Assembly: GCF_041146795.1 (NCBI RefSeq)
Contig: NC_135185.1
Coordinates: 22,650,529-22,714,528, forward strand
Direction: 5' to 3'
Length of the DNA stretch: 64,000 nucleotides
Source of the DNA: Maylandia zebra
Taxonomy: Eukaryota > Chordata > Actinopteri > Cichliformes > Cichlidae
Both the position numbers and the translations under genes were made by a program. Positions within the stretch are counted from its first letter, which is position 1. Each line of letters begins with the position of its first letter. Under the pieces are notes generated by a model, which ran no database searches, was not told the origin of the DNA, and worked only from the letters and a program-made list of their open reading frames with translations. Positions 1 through 12,135 of the stretch are shown piece by piece.

Positions 1-1435
1 AAAAAAAGTTTTAAAAAAATATGATAATATCCTACATAAACGTCTCATTGTTTGTTCACAGAAAACTAAAAATGTAAAAGTTTATGAGCTGCAATGAAAA
101 CTAATTATATGTTAGTGCAAAAAAAATCCACATTTAAACTGTTTTACTATGGTGGCATTCGTAAACCGCAGCATAGTCAGTGAAAGGGAAGCAAAGTCCA
201 TTATTACAATGAATAACATGGTAATGACCGATTATGTCGTATAATAAACAGCAGGGTGGCTTATGATCAGGGCCCATTGTCTCCTTTAAGCCCTTAAAAC
301 TGTAGTTTCTTTTATTAGTGCCTTTGAAACAGGATGAATAGCAGGAGATCCTCACAGTGGAGCTGCTGTTTGCCAGCAAGCTCGCCATAAAAACTAATCC
401 AACCACTTAAAGAGTGAAATGGACATAACTTTGATTTATTTAGATTATTGTGCATTAAGCTGGTGGTTAACATTCTCCACAACCCCAGCAGATGATGTCA
501 TTGTGTTGATGCGGTTCGTAAAGCCCCCATGCTCTCCATGTGTTTAACGAGTTATGGCCTGACTTGTTGAAAATCAGCCTCATGGGAGATGAGTTCTCTC
601 TGCAGGGAAACGACCAGTTTACTACAGCAGGAGCCCATCTATAACATGAGCTGTCAAGTGGACAAAGTGGCCGTTTTCTTTTTTCGTTTTTTTAAATGTA
701 TCCAGAAAGCCAGCAAAGTGGATCCAGTATGTGTCCCAAGGAAGTGACCTGCTGTTATGTAAGGCAACTTAGGAAAGAATCCGTGGAATTGGTGTTATTT
801 TAGATTGGAAACACATTGTAAAACAGTATTATTAAAAAAAAAAAAAAAAGACCCCTGCAATTCCTGCATGTTCTTATATGGGGTTCATACAATATTTCTT
901 GTATGGAAACTATTTGTGGTCAACTATTTTTACTCTACTTGATATGAGCATAATATTTATTAGATTTATCCTTCTGTGTGTTTTTTCCAATGACTAATAT
1001 TTCTTCTTAAGTAATTGTGTCCCACGTGGTATCACTAAAACACTGTTGTGCAAAAAAACAACTGCATTTCCCCCTTCAAAATCGTATTACTACAGCGTAA
1101 TAATCCAATATTAACTTGCCTAATACATTTCTAAAACGTTTTACTGTAGTAGCAGCAAAAGTCTATTTTTACAACATATTTATCGCCAGAATCAAACATA
1201 CCGGAGCAGGACTTACACTGTCACATGGTGCTGGTGTTTACATTGGGATATTAGGGTGACACTTGGTTTGCATTGATTTCTTCCGAAAACTACATGAATA
1301 TTAAATTAAAAAATAAAATTAAAAATTAGAATAAAATAAAATAAAACATAACAAACATATATAGCCAAACCCCCCAAAGCCTTCCCCAGCACTATCGTAA
1401 CTTTGCGCATCGATGGACATCTGTGTGCAACTTAC

Positions 1436-1508
1436 GTGTGGACAAGGACACCACGCCGGGAATGTGCAGCGTGAGGAAAATCAAGCAGAAATCCAAGACG
1501 CCTTTCAT
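1436..1508 (-). CDS. First coding exon of an unidentified secreted or membrane protein (signal peptide)
   Basis: Seen: on the minus strand an ATG (1508-1506, A at -3) opens a 24-codon stretch beginning MKGVLDFCLIFLTLH, with a hydrophobic core followed by small residues (PGVVS). This is a classic signal peptide. It ends at a strong donor, CAC|GTAAGT, with the last exon base at 1436 and intron phase 1. The reading frame stays open upstream, but there is no earlier ATG near it; the upstream extension begins with GTG codons only. The remaining exons must lie at or beyond the left edge, and I found no convincing second exon in 1-1435. Inference: this is exon 1 of a gene transcribed leftward. The split codon starts with C, which would suit the His of the CRLF1 mature start, and CRLF1 lies near SSBP4 in human. 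That is only a guess and I give no symbol. It could also be a chance hydrophobic ORF next to a good donor. Confidence 0.5.
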
Positions 1509-2050
1509 TTTCCACCAATTACTTTTCTTTATGTCTTGACTTCTCGTCCTCGTGTTGTTGCTCTGTCGCCTTTTTTTTCCCGATCGATCCTGGATACAAA
1601 TTACGCACAGCAGAAAGAGGAAAAACACCACGGGTTCCAGGACCGGATTTTATTAACTCTCGGGACTGAAGAAGCGCACTAGAAAAAGTGTGACCAAGTG
1701 TGGAGGCAAAAAAAACACCCTCTGATAAGTCTTGGAGTAACTTGTCCTCATTAAAGCCAAAAAAAAAAGCGTGGGCATTACCACGTCCTGTTTGCAGTCT
1801 TCTCCCTTCTTAATGCTTCCTGCAGCTAAATCATACACAAGTTCATACTTTTTAAGCCCCTCCCCTCTCTCTCGCTCTCTCTTGCTCTCTGTCTCTCTTC
1901 CCACACAGTCGCCAGTCATTTCCCCCTCTTTCCGTCCTTTCCCTGCTTTTTTTCTTTCTCTCTCTCTAAGGCTCTCCCCCTTGAGTGATGGTTAGAGCCA
2001 TTCACTTTCACTGAATCACTCTGTCTCTGTTACTTTCCATGCCTCGGGTC
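1509..2050. other. Pyrimidine-rich region upstream of the minus-strand exon
   Basis: The plus strand is rich in CT runs between about 1860 and 1975, so it is purine-rich as read from the minus-strand gene. It lies directly upstream of the putative minus-strand first exon and could be its 5' flank or UTR. No TATA box or other defined element was recognised. Confidence 0.3.
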
Positions 2051-4887
2051 TGTGCTTTACAATTTTTCACCATATGAGGCTATTGAGTTAGTGAGTGCTA
2101 CAGGAAAGGTTGCCAAAGCTAAATCTTGTCTCTCCATTTTAATCCTTGTGTCAATGAGGAGATTCTTTTTCTTCCTAACAGACTCCCAAGTGAATTATGA
2201 CATTTCCTCATTAATTCTTGCCGAGTTCTGCTCAGATATTTAACAGTGTTATATTATGACGTAATGATAACTGTATCCCTTAATCCTTTTAAATAAATTC
2301 CTAAGATCTTTTAATGTGCAATTTTTGTTTTCTTTTGTTTGGTTTGTTGCAGGGATGTTACCATTGAAACGTGTATCTTTGTTCAGCCTGTGGATAGGGA
2401 ATATTTTCATTTTATTGTTATTTTTTAATCTGCATTGATCGGTCTTGGAGCAAACATCTAGCCTACAGCTGTTCCACTTTTTGGGCACACTGGCATCAAA
2501 AATTAAATTGTTTAGCATTAGAGACTCTTTTATGTTGGCCACCAGGGTTTATTCAACGGGAATGCACGTGACGGAAATATGAAAAACTCGTTCCTTAACA
2601 TTAACAGTTCCAGCTCTATTGTAGTGAAACTGCCAGCCACTATGGCTAGACACTGAATAAGCAATAGTCAAAACACAGAGCTGCCAAACACCCACAGACT
2701 GCTTCACTCACTGCTGATTTATTTCATCTTTATTCAGTGTGACCTTTCAGTCTAGATTATCATCATCAAATATGTAAACACAAGAGCCAACAGACTCATA
2801 GATGCTGGGAAGATTAACCAGTCTCCTGACCACAAAAATAACAGGCCTTTTTCTCGGCAGTCATTTCGTCTTGTCATAGTCTGGGTCGTTAACGTTAACA
2901 GTCTCGCCGTTCCCCCTAAACGTCCCACCGAATCAGTGGCTCCCTAAAATACATTTGCACCTGTGCTTTTACTTTAACAAGTTGAAATTTCACACACAAC
3001 GTTTCTGAAAATGAAGCAGCTAAATGGAATTGGACCATTATTCATTTGAAGTTGTTCTTTGACAAGTCCAAATATCTCCAGTATAAAGGTCAGCTAGGCA
3101 AGGAAACGCCTCAAGGAAACTCATGAGTGATTCAGGGAAAAGGCAGTGGTCATAAACATCATGTTGTCATACATCACCGTTCATGTAACTTCAGCTTTCA
3201 GAAGACATGCAAGCAATGTAAAATATATGAATATATATAACTGAATATACCAGCAAAAAGCTGCAGACTAATCCAAACAATAGAAATTCTACTTTTTGTC
3301 TTTATGGAAGAATGGATAAAATAAACAAAGTGCAGTCCTGTGGATGCCAGTAACATAATGTGCATAATTTTGAAAATAGGAGCAGACAATGAAGATCTCA
3401 AGGCTGATATTAACTGGAAACGTTTCAGAAATATGTTCATGCACGGCTGTGCACACATGAAAAACCAGTGCCTGCTTATTTTGGCCAATCAGCATCTAAT
3501 TTATACTGAAGATAAAATTCCTCAGAAGAAGAAGACAAGGGTGACTTTTGTTTCCAGAGAAGAAACTCCAATTCCACAGAGGAAAAGTTGCCCTCCAGCG
3601 GAGGTGTGGTATCAGCTCAGTTTAAATTCATCAGGATCTGAGTGGGAGTCCTCTGACACAGGAATCCGGCAACTCGTTGGCTGCTTCAACAGACGCTAGA
3701 GGAAATGCAGTGACATGGGGTCACACTGCGATTGAGAACAGTGAGACATGTGGGGCCCAGAGTTTGTCTGGAGAACAGGAACATTTTCATGTTCATGGTT
3801 TAAATGGGCGCTGTGACTAATATTTGACTAACATGAGTTAGTCTTGCTTGTCCTTTCCTGGTTGAGTCAGCAGGAGTGCGCCCACAGTGCCAGCCTAACA
3901 GCCACGATGACCTTTAGGTCCTGGCCTACAGGGTCCGCCATTATCCTCCCTCAGAGAGGGCTCTTGTTTGTGGGACAGTTCCCGCTCGTGCTCTATAGTT
4001 ATTTTCCAGGAAGCGTGAAAAGAACTGTGACACTGACGTGACTGTTTGTGTCACTTTTCCGAACATTTCGCTCATTCGCCTATTCGCAGTGTTAGAACAG
4101 TTAATTCATGGCAGACCTTTGTCACCATCTTGGCCCTGTGAGTGAAATTGATGTGTCAGTGTCTTGGCTTGTGGGTTTTATGCTGCTATTGTCTCCCATT
4201 TTTATTGGCACGCACACATGCACGCCTCTCTCACACTCAACATCCACGAGCTCCCTCTTCCTTCTCTGTTACATGTCGGAAAACACATGCATACAAAGGC
4301 AAACACTGCCATCGCAGTGTGGCATAAACAGTCACAGTGCCATGCAAATAAAACCTCTTACAGCCCAGCTGTCCTTAATCCAAAACCCCACGGGCACAGA
4401 ACGGAAGTGTTGAGAAAGTCAGCGCTGATAGTTACGTGAAGTAAGACACGGAGAATCGGAAAGATCGCGAAAGCAGCAAAGACAATGGTGAACATGACGG
4501 GGAAGCCTCCTCTGTAGTAACACCAGTCATATAAGGACCACAAGATGAGAGTGCAGGCTCGGTGTAAACAAATGGCAAATGTCTGTCAGTGTCGTGGCAT
4601 TTCTTATTGTCCTGCCCTGTACAAGAAGACTGGTTTCACATTTATCTGCAAAGTGCTTACCTTAATTCTGAGTACATTGAAGCTTTTGTAACATCACTAG
4701 GTTGAAAATCATTCCGCCTTAATTAGAGTTACAAGTGAGACATGGAAGCATTTTAAATGGGCTTTCAAGCAGATCAAGATATGCATGTTGTGCAAAGTCA
4801 TCTAATTAGTTCAGTGAAACATTTCTAAAAAGAAAACATACAATTGTAACTCAGCTTTATCTTTTTATAAAGACAGTCAAACTGATT
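2051..4887. other. Intergenic sequence, no supported gene
   Basis: AT-rich single-copy-looking DNA. A 119-codon plus-strand ORF at 3340-3699 has no recognisable domain. A hydrophobic minus-strand ORF near 4358-4600 is discussed as a finding. No other feature is supported. Confidence 0.6.
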
Positions 4888-4964
4888 GTCAAGGGGGCAA
4901 AGACACACAGACAAACAGACACACAGACGGAGTGGGAGTAATCAAGGAGAATCAGGACATTTCC
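4888..4964 (+). repeat. Local direct repeat, copy 1 (with 6574-6654)
   Basis: A segment starting GTCAAGGGGGCAAAGACA, running through an (ACAGAC)-type stretch and GGAGTGGGAGTAATCAAGG, and ending ATCAGGACATTTCC, recurs almost unchanged 1.7 kb downstream. The copies differ mainly in the number of CAGA units and in one A/G in GGACA/GTTTCC. Same orientation. Confidence 0.85.
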
Positions 4965-5335
4965 CCAATCAGGACTGTTGGAATACCAAATTCTTCAAAA
5001 AAAAAAAAGTAAGCAAAACGTCTAAAATGATTTATTCCAGCCCTCTTTAACCTCTCTGAGACATCTTTCATCAGAGAGATGAGAAATGAAAGATAAATAA
5101 AGAAGGATATAAGCAGATATCATCGTCATTTGACAAAATACGGAGCAACAATGTTTACGCAGAGCAGCAGAGGAAAGCAGTAGCTCTGCAGAGCTGAATA
5201 CACACGCGCCGTTTGTTGCCTTTTCTTTCCTACGCTGAGTGAAAAAATGATTAAGAAAAAAATGATGGGATTATCCATCATATCAAATTTATAAAAAAAC
5301 TTGCCAACTAAAGCCGCTGTTATTTCCACAGCTCA

Positions 5336-5363
5336 GGAGTGCCATTGCAATCAATGGCACTCC
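5336..5363. repeat. Perfect 12-bp inverted repeat (hairpin)
   Basis: GGAGTGCCATTG is followed by a 4-base CAAT spacer and then its exact reverse complement CAATGGCACTCC. No transposon ends or target duplications were seen beside it. Confidence 0.8.
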
Positions 5364-6493
5364 AAATCCACCAAAAGCTGCTAAGCTCCAAGAAGTTAAA
5401 GAAAAAAAACTACTTAAGTCACTAGATAGCATGCATTGCACTGCTTGGATTAATTAGGAACTGGAATTACAAGTAATATTTTCTTCTTTTCATAGTTTAA
5501 TGTGGATAAAAGAGGGTGGGGACATTTAAACATGTATATACATGTATTTATGTAAATATGTAGCACATGAGTCGATAGAAATAGTGGTGTAAAAATATTT
5601 AAAACATTAGATTACATAATTGTGATTGAACTTTTTAACTTGAGCTAATAGATGCAATCCTTTATCTGTGTAAACTAAAAACAGAACCAAAAGAAAAAAA
5701 CTTTACACTTTGCAGCCTCTTTTTTTTTTTTTTTTTTTTAACAATGCTGCCAGACTTTTTTTTTCCCAGCTTTTGAAGCCAGGATGGAACAAAGTGTCTT
5801 AGGTTCCTGGAACAAGTGTTAAAACTATACCAAAAGGCTTTTCCTTCATTTAAGCATTTTAAATTAAAAATAAAAGGGAAAAAAATATTTAATGTAACAA
5901 TCATGACAAAAACATGAAGTAGTAAATAAAAACAGATATACATTATTAAAACTGAAAAATACATTACATAAATACAACATTAATTGGTTTTTTTTTTTTT
6001 AAGTGGAAATAGAATAAAAGTTAAAGATTTTAGGATATAAACAAAATCCTGTGGAAATTGACAGATTTACATCTTGCTTGGCAGTCATTAACAGTCAAAT
6101 ACTGTAAGAAGTTCAAAACAATAGTCAGTGGCTCCAGATAATTACATCCTTCAATGAGCGTTAAGTTGCCTTTAGAAAGCTTACAAGTCATGCACTAATC
6201 TAAACAGACCCATTAAAGTCTTAACTAAAGGATTTGTTGACTTTGTTGTACTCTGCTGAAAAAAAAAAAAACGAAAGAAAAGAAAACACAGAGTAAACAA
6301 TTCATTACCAGGAAACTGGAAAGGCTCTGAAAAGCAAACCAGGGACTAATCAAAGGAATAGAAGCAGAAGAGAAGAGAAGGAAAACACAGTGAGCAGACG
6401 GAGACAGCAAAGAAAAGTTCGAGATTGGGTTAAAGACAACAGAAAAAAGAGCAGCCACTGAGACAGACATATTTGAAGAGAGAGCAGGGGCAG

Positions 6494-6496
<3 letters not shown>
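5364..6496. other. AT-rich intergenic sequence with poly-A and poly-T runs
   Basis: Contains an 18-base T run near 5722-5739 and other A/T homopolymers. No exon, RNA gene or transposon end was recognised. Confidence 0.5.

Positions 6497-6575
<79 letters not shown>
6497..6575 (+). repeat. (TG)n microsatellite
   Basis: About 39 uninterrupted TG units directly abut the second copy of the local direct repeat. The long Cys/Val or His/Thr ORFs that cross it are artefacts of the dinucleotide. Confidence 0.95.
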
Positions 6576-6576
<1 letters not shown>

Positions 6577-6654
6577 AAGGGGGCAAAGACAGACAGACAG
6601 ACACACAGACAGACAGACGGAGTGGGAGTAATCAAGGAGAATCAGGACGTTTCC
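6574..6654 (+). repeat. Local direct repeat, copy 2
   Basis: Near-identical to 4888-4964, in the same orientation. It differs by extra CAGA units and single substitutions. Its left edge coincides with the end of the (TG)n tract, which suggests a duplication junction inside or beside the microsatellite. Confidence 0.85.
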
Positions 6655-7879
6655 TCTGTAATACCCACAGGCCCCGGCTGAGCCCCAGCGCCGCAATCCT
6701 CGCTGATTGGAGGGAAGGGTTTGTTTGAAGAGGAGGTCAAGACCATCAGTACCTTGTTAAGGAAAAGTTTGTGTCCAGAGGAATGAAGAAGGCTGACTCC
6801 TTCCTGAGGAATTCATAGGGGGATAGTGAGCGGTATGTGTATGTGCGTTTGTGTGCGCATGTCAGAGGAAGGCAAAAAGAAAGCACTGATTTTTGAGACT
6901 GCGCGTATGTAAGTATTTGTGTGTGTGTTTGTGCATGTATGTGTGGATGCAGTCACTTAAAAGGAGCGACGCAGAGGAGGAGGAATCAGATTGTGATTTA
7001 AGGAGGACCCATCAGCCCCCCCCACACACACACACACACACGCCCCACATAGTTTCTAAAGCCAGGATAGCAGCACTGGCATTTGCGGCAATAATGCATG
7101 ACAGATGTACATCAACTCTCTCTCTGTCTTTCTGTCTCTGTGTCTCCCTCTTTGTCCTTCTTCTTCTGCCTCCTCTCATCTGGGGCCAATGTGTTGTTGA
7201 TGGTGGGCATCGTGCATCAAAGCATAAGCGGCTTTTAAATTGAAAAAGGAGGATTACAATCTCGCCTGAGTACTCCTCCGCGTCAGATGGCTAATTACCG
7301 ACTTGATAATGAACCGAAGGCGAGACTTTTGGCTCCAATATGTCTTTTTGCTTTCATTTTTTTTAACCTCGAGTTTTATCATTTACATCATTACCTTTGA
7401 GGTCTTCGTTGAAAATGAAATCACCCGTAGTTTGTTACTTTGTAGTTAGTAAAAATGTCAGTTTGGTCTCAAATAATCACAGAGGTCACAAGAGTTTAAA
7501 CTCTACTTAAATTCAAATTAGAGTGTAGTATTTTCTTTCTTCAGTTTGACGGCTGGATTCAGAATGCATTTCAGGTACATAAAATATATTTATTTCCTCA
7601 TCCAAGCATTTGGATGCATACGATTGCAGAAAAACCTTTGTGTTTTCTGTATTCCTGTCTAAATAAAACTTTATCCAAGTCCTAAAAGTGGATCCAGATA
7701 ACACAATTAAACAAATGAAATGAAGATTTGATAGTTGTTTATTTAATTATTGAAAAATATGCTCTGTTAATAAGCTACATTTCTCTGAGGGGCAAAAGTA
7801 TGTTAACTTTAGGGATAAGTGGTTAATTTGAAGGTGTAATCAGTATCAGGAGTTTTATGACAATTAGTCGTGAGTGGAT

Positions 7880-8340
7880 CTTTTTTTACAGTCAAGGAAG
7901 AGCGATCTATTAAAGCTTCACAACATATGTTCGAGGAAGTTAACTGAGGCGCAAACAAAGGAGATTTATGGCGTCTTTAGAAAAAGTTGTTGATGCTCAT
8001 CAGGGCTGGAAAAAATTACAAAACTATCTCTGAAGAGGTTGGACTTCAGACTGTGTACAAATGAAAGGAGTTCAAAAGAGCTGTTACCCTCGAAAGTAGA
8101 ATTGCAGGTAGAATTGCAGGTTTCTCCAAAACTGGCTATTTTTCATGAGTCCATCAAGAGATCACTGAACAACACTGATGTTCCTGGCATGGCTGCAAGA
8201 AGAAAGCACAGCTCTCCAAGAAGTACACTTTTGCCCGTCTGCACTTTGCTAAAAATCACACGAAGACGAAGACAATGATAGAAAATATCAGAATTCCTGT
8301 CCCATAAAACAGTGCTGCATTAAATGTTACACTGTACAGA
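7880..8340 (+). mobile_element. Decayed Tc1/mariner-like transposon fragment
   Basis: The run from about 7905 resembles the N-terminal transposase region of fish Tc1 elements. It includes a segment reading like GTTGATGCTCATCAGGGCTGG, then AAAATTACAAAACTATCTCTGAAGAGGTTGGACTTCAGACTGTG and a later CGTCTGCACTTTGCTAAAAATCAC. These correspond to the helix-turn-helix DNA-binding part of the transposase and the stretch after it. The frame is broken by stops and indels. Terminal inverted repeats were not resolved, so the edges are approximate. Confidence 0.7.
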
Positions 8341-9265
8341 TGAGGACTATTTACTGTACACCAGCAAAAACAAGCACAGTCCTCCTGTGATATCTTTGAG
8401 CCAATAGAAACTCTGATATAGATGGTTACCCATCATATCAGTCTGTCTTTGATCATGCGTCCTTTCTCTCAACGTTAAATAAACCTGCATAACATGGATT
8501 ATTATCCAGCTAGCCAGCTGGCAAGCTTAGAGAGAAATATTTGAGTTAGACTGCATCATTAGGTGATGCTGAGGCCAGAACAGCTAAATTGGTGTTTTGG
8601 TAGATTATGAGGGAGTCCTTGGGAAATTCTTTATTCTTTCATTTTATTGTTTTTTGAAAATAAATGTTTAGAAAAATGAGGAAATGTGAATTACTACAAC
8701 CCAGGATTGCAATAAAGCAGAACTGATTTTTAAAAATACTTTAAAGTGCATTTTTATAAGAGAGTATTAAACAACTGGGTTGGTTAGTTTTATAATATTC
8801 AAAGCAGAATGTTAATGTTTCAGTGTAGCCACAGTAGAACAAGAAACCTTCAACCTTTAAACCATCATAAGTTATTTGTTTACTCACTTTCCCTGTAATA
8901 TATATAAAGACTTCTGTAAGTATGCAGGCTTTCTAATCATTCTTTTTTACTTCATGTTTTTACGTAAAGAACTGCAATAATGTAAAATACTTTCATGCAA
9001 AAACAACAATGATTGTAACTAGGCCTTAATTTATCTTCTATAATTTCTATTTATTTTCATATATCTGTCTTCTTGTGCTTCAAGTTGCTCACCATGAGTC
9101 AGGGGGAAATGACATTTCCACCCTGTTTGTCCTGCACATATTGCAGAACTGAAAATAAAGATGACTTTGAAAATAATCAAGCCCTCAGAACTGTTCTGAT
9201 GTGTAATGCACATATAAGCATATATAGCAGCACTACACCATGTGTTATATTGCATTGGAAAATGT
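8341..9265. other. AT-rich intergenic sequence
   Basis: No gene or clear repeat was recognised. Short ORFs here have no domain signature. Confidence 0.5.
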
Positions 9266-9269
9266 TAAC

Positions 9270-9405
9270 ATGACGTAAAGTAAGAAGAGGAAGATCAAAG
9301 AGAAGCTTGTGAGAGAAGAAGATGTTTAGGATACGGTGAGATGAAGGCAGATGATCTGCTGGGGCGACCCCTAAAGGCAGCAGCCAGAAGAAGAAGAAGA
9401 AGAAA
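9270..9405 (+). repeat. LINE-type 3' tail
   Basis: Reads GATGATCTGCTGGGGCGACC, then CCTAAAGGCAGCAGCCAGAAG, and ends in (GAA)n. This is the 3' end common to many truncated retroposons in teleost genomes. Recognised from general knowledge; the 5' extent is uncertain. Confidence 0.6.
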
Positions 9406-11985
9406 GTACTGCAAAACTAAACTTGACTAGAGTGTTTGAGAAAATGTCATGCTGCTTTTTATCATCACAGTGTGGTTTTGTGCTTCTGTGTTCAAGCAGA
9501 AGAGGGCAGCACTTTCCCAGTGCATGAAGTCAAGCTCAAACCATCCCCTGTCACAGTAACACTAATGAACAATATCACAGAGGTTCTCCTACCAGACACA
9601 ACAACAACAACAACCTAGCAGCATGGCGTGTGTTTGATATCCAAGAGTTATTTAATGTAAACTGCACACTGCTGGTGCCAAAAATGCTATAAATTATGGA
9701 TCTGTTACTGAGGAGAGGCGAGGAAGAAAATGTGAAAATGTGAGAAAGATAAAAATTAAAAGAATGCTGAGAAGATGGAGCTAAATTCCAATATGACGTG
9801 AAGGTGGAAAGACAAGAAGTGTATCTTTGCAGAAGTGTTACAGTATGTGGTCAGTGTTGTGCTGTGTCATGATGCTGTTGTACTTTTTACTTCCTTGTAG
9901 CAGTAAATAGGACTTGAGTGTGATCCCATGGCAACAGGTCCAAATATCAACAGGTGTTAATAAAGCAAATACTATCTTTTATTGGTACTTTAATATCGCA
10001 TGGTGTATATCTATTAAAGTACCAATGTAAATATCAAGGGGAAACCCTCGGTGTTTATCAAAACATCAGTGGGTGACTCACCCCAAAAAACAACAAAAAA
10101 ATTCAAAAGGTTGTGCAAGGGACATGTTGTGACTCATCATTTTTAAGAAACATCTCGAAGCAATGGAAATGTAGCAGTCTCTTTGACAAATGCGCAAATT
10201 ATATAATGTATGTTTACATTTAAGTGACAACTAGTGCTTCAAGTGCTTCGTTTCTTATTTCCTTTAGCACTGAAGGCACCGGGCGAGCCTTAGCGATTGG
10301 ATCAGTGTGGGGGAAGCAGCAGGAGGTTTATGGATAGCTGAAGAAGAGCTGATTCAGTCTAGCACCAACTGTCAACAACATCTGTCTTCACCTAATAAGC
10401 CTACAGTCAGTACAGTTAAATTCCCTGAACACTGGAGTTGTCTTTTCCTCATTGTTTTTTCCTTAACATGTTCCAAAAAGTGTGGCAGTATGTAATGTAT
10501 TGACTTCATCTACATCAATTAACCAGATAAATCATATCAGAGCACTTAAAGTCTTATCCTCCATCGTTATTTGCTTTTGTTGGTTTGTATTTTTTAATTT
10601 TATTTATTATTGCTGCATGTATCCAATCAGGAGTCTGTAAAAAAGTGCTTAGTCACTGTGGCTGTGATTTAAAAAATAATAAAAGTTGTACATGTAAATG
10701 TTTGGGTTACTGATGTACTGTTAACTTACAGTAAAACTTATTGTTCAGGCGTTACCGTTGCTTCGCCTCGCTGCTTTGGTTCACACTCATTGCTCTTACG
10801 TTATTTGCGTGTGCGTGTATGTGTGCGTGGGTGTGTGTGCAGTAGCAGGGTAAAATAAAAGACAAGAAAAAAAAAATGAGAAAAGCAAACAAATGCACGT
10901 GCTAGTAGCAACCAGGCAAAAAAAAGATCCAAGTAGATTTTGAACATAGTGGAAAATCTTCCATGTTAACAGTCTAATATTTGACATAGGAAATGGCTGG
11001 ACCTAAAGCAAACTGACTAAGAACCATATCTTCAGATGGATGAATGTTTTGTTGGGCGTGCCTTTTTCGTATTGGAAACTTTTGTTTTTTTGGTACTTGT
11101 GCAAAATGTTCACCTACAGTTGGGTATTCATTCTTGTGTTGATCATTTTACTTCTATAAAGGATCTCAATACAAAAGCAACTCTGGATTTATCTGTATGC
11201 TGCTGTGAGAAGACGTGACTTATGGTATTCTTTGTTCTTATAACTGAGGCTCATAGAGCAGGGAGAAAAATGTCAAATATTTGTACATGCCCATGCAGAC
11301 ATTCCTGCCCAAGCTCTTACCCCAACTTTAATTGCATATTATGTGTCACAAAATGAGTCAACAGAGGTGAATCACCCACTATCATGTATTTATAGGCATC
11401 TTACTGCGAAAGAGAGTGGTGTGGTGTTCGCTTGAATTAAGATAAGACCTTTATAATTTTACTGCATTGTGAATGGACTAAGCCTAGGCTTAGTTACCCA
11501 ACCTAGCAGGTCAAACAACATACTGAAACTAAGATGACGATACAGAAATTCTAGTCAAAACCAGTTTCTTTGCAACACAAATCAGCATGGCTCAGAAAAA
11601 TAAACTAGGAAATAGTCAACTGAGCTAGACAGAATTTAAAAATCTGCATTGCTCATCAATTACTGGCAAATTCTTTCACAGCATTGTGAATCATTTGTTG
11701 TGTCTTTAACTAGAAGCCGAACCTTCAAGTGAACCAGCTGACATCGTTTGTCACGATATGATGCAACATTTCCAATAGTGGCAATATTTGCAGGTAGATT
11801 TTGGATTTGAGCTCTTGGTGTTGTTGGGTGTGGTGTGCCGTGCAAAGATAGTATTGTTACCAAAAGTTACGAGGAGACTTCCTGAATGTCACCTTAGCTG
11901 ACTCCATAGGCAATATAAAGCTGAGCGATATTATGTCAAAATGCTAGTGGGCTGAGAATTATTGTATAAAGTTTCAAAGCAACAG
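9406..11985. other. Intergenic sequence, no supported gene
   Basis: Contains a short GT-rich run near 10800-10850. All ORFs are shorter than 70 codons and lack recognisable domains. Confidence 0.5.
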
Positions 11986-11989
11986 GGTG

Positions 11990-12135
11990 CCGGTTTAGCT
12001 CGCCGTGATGAGTTGGCGGCCAACTGGCCTGGGTTCGAATGTGACCCACGGCCCTTTGCTGCATGTCTTTTCATTTCTATCATCATGCAAAATTTTCCCT
12101 AAACTCTATACTCATCTTTAGTTAAACATAAACAA
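11990..12135 (+). repeat. tRNA-derived SINE
   Basis: Reads GGTGCCGGTTTAGCTCG (A-box-like), then GGCCTGGGTTCGAATGTGAC (B-box GGTTCGAAT), followed by CCCACGGCCCTTTGCTGCATG. This is the head and body of a widespread fish tRNA-derived SINE. It is not a functional tRNA gene, because no cloverleaf acceptor closure is visible. Confidence 0.7.

Noticed and set aside
134..406. 90-codon minus-strand ORF as second exon of the signal-peptide gene
   Set aside because: No convincing acceptor in the needed phase and no recognisable domain; left out.
3340..3699. 119-codon plus-strand ORF
   Set aside because: No recognisable domain or splice context in AT-rich DNA; treated as chance.
6225..6728. ORFs across the TG microsatellite
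   Set aside because: His-Thr or Cys-Val repeats translated from a dinucleotide repeat.
11990..12135. tRNA gene from A-box and B-box motifs
   Set aside because: No closing acceptor stem; matches a dispersed tRNA-derived SINE instead.
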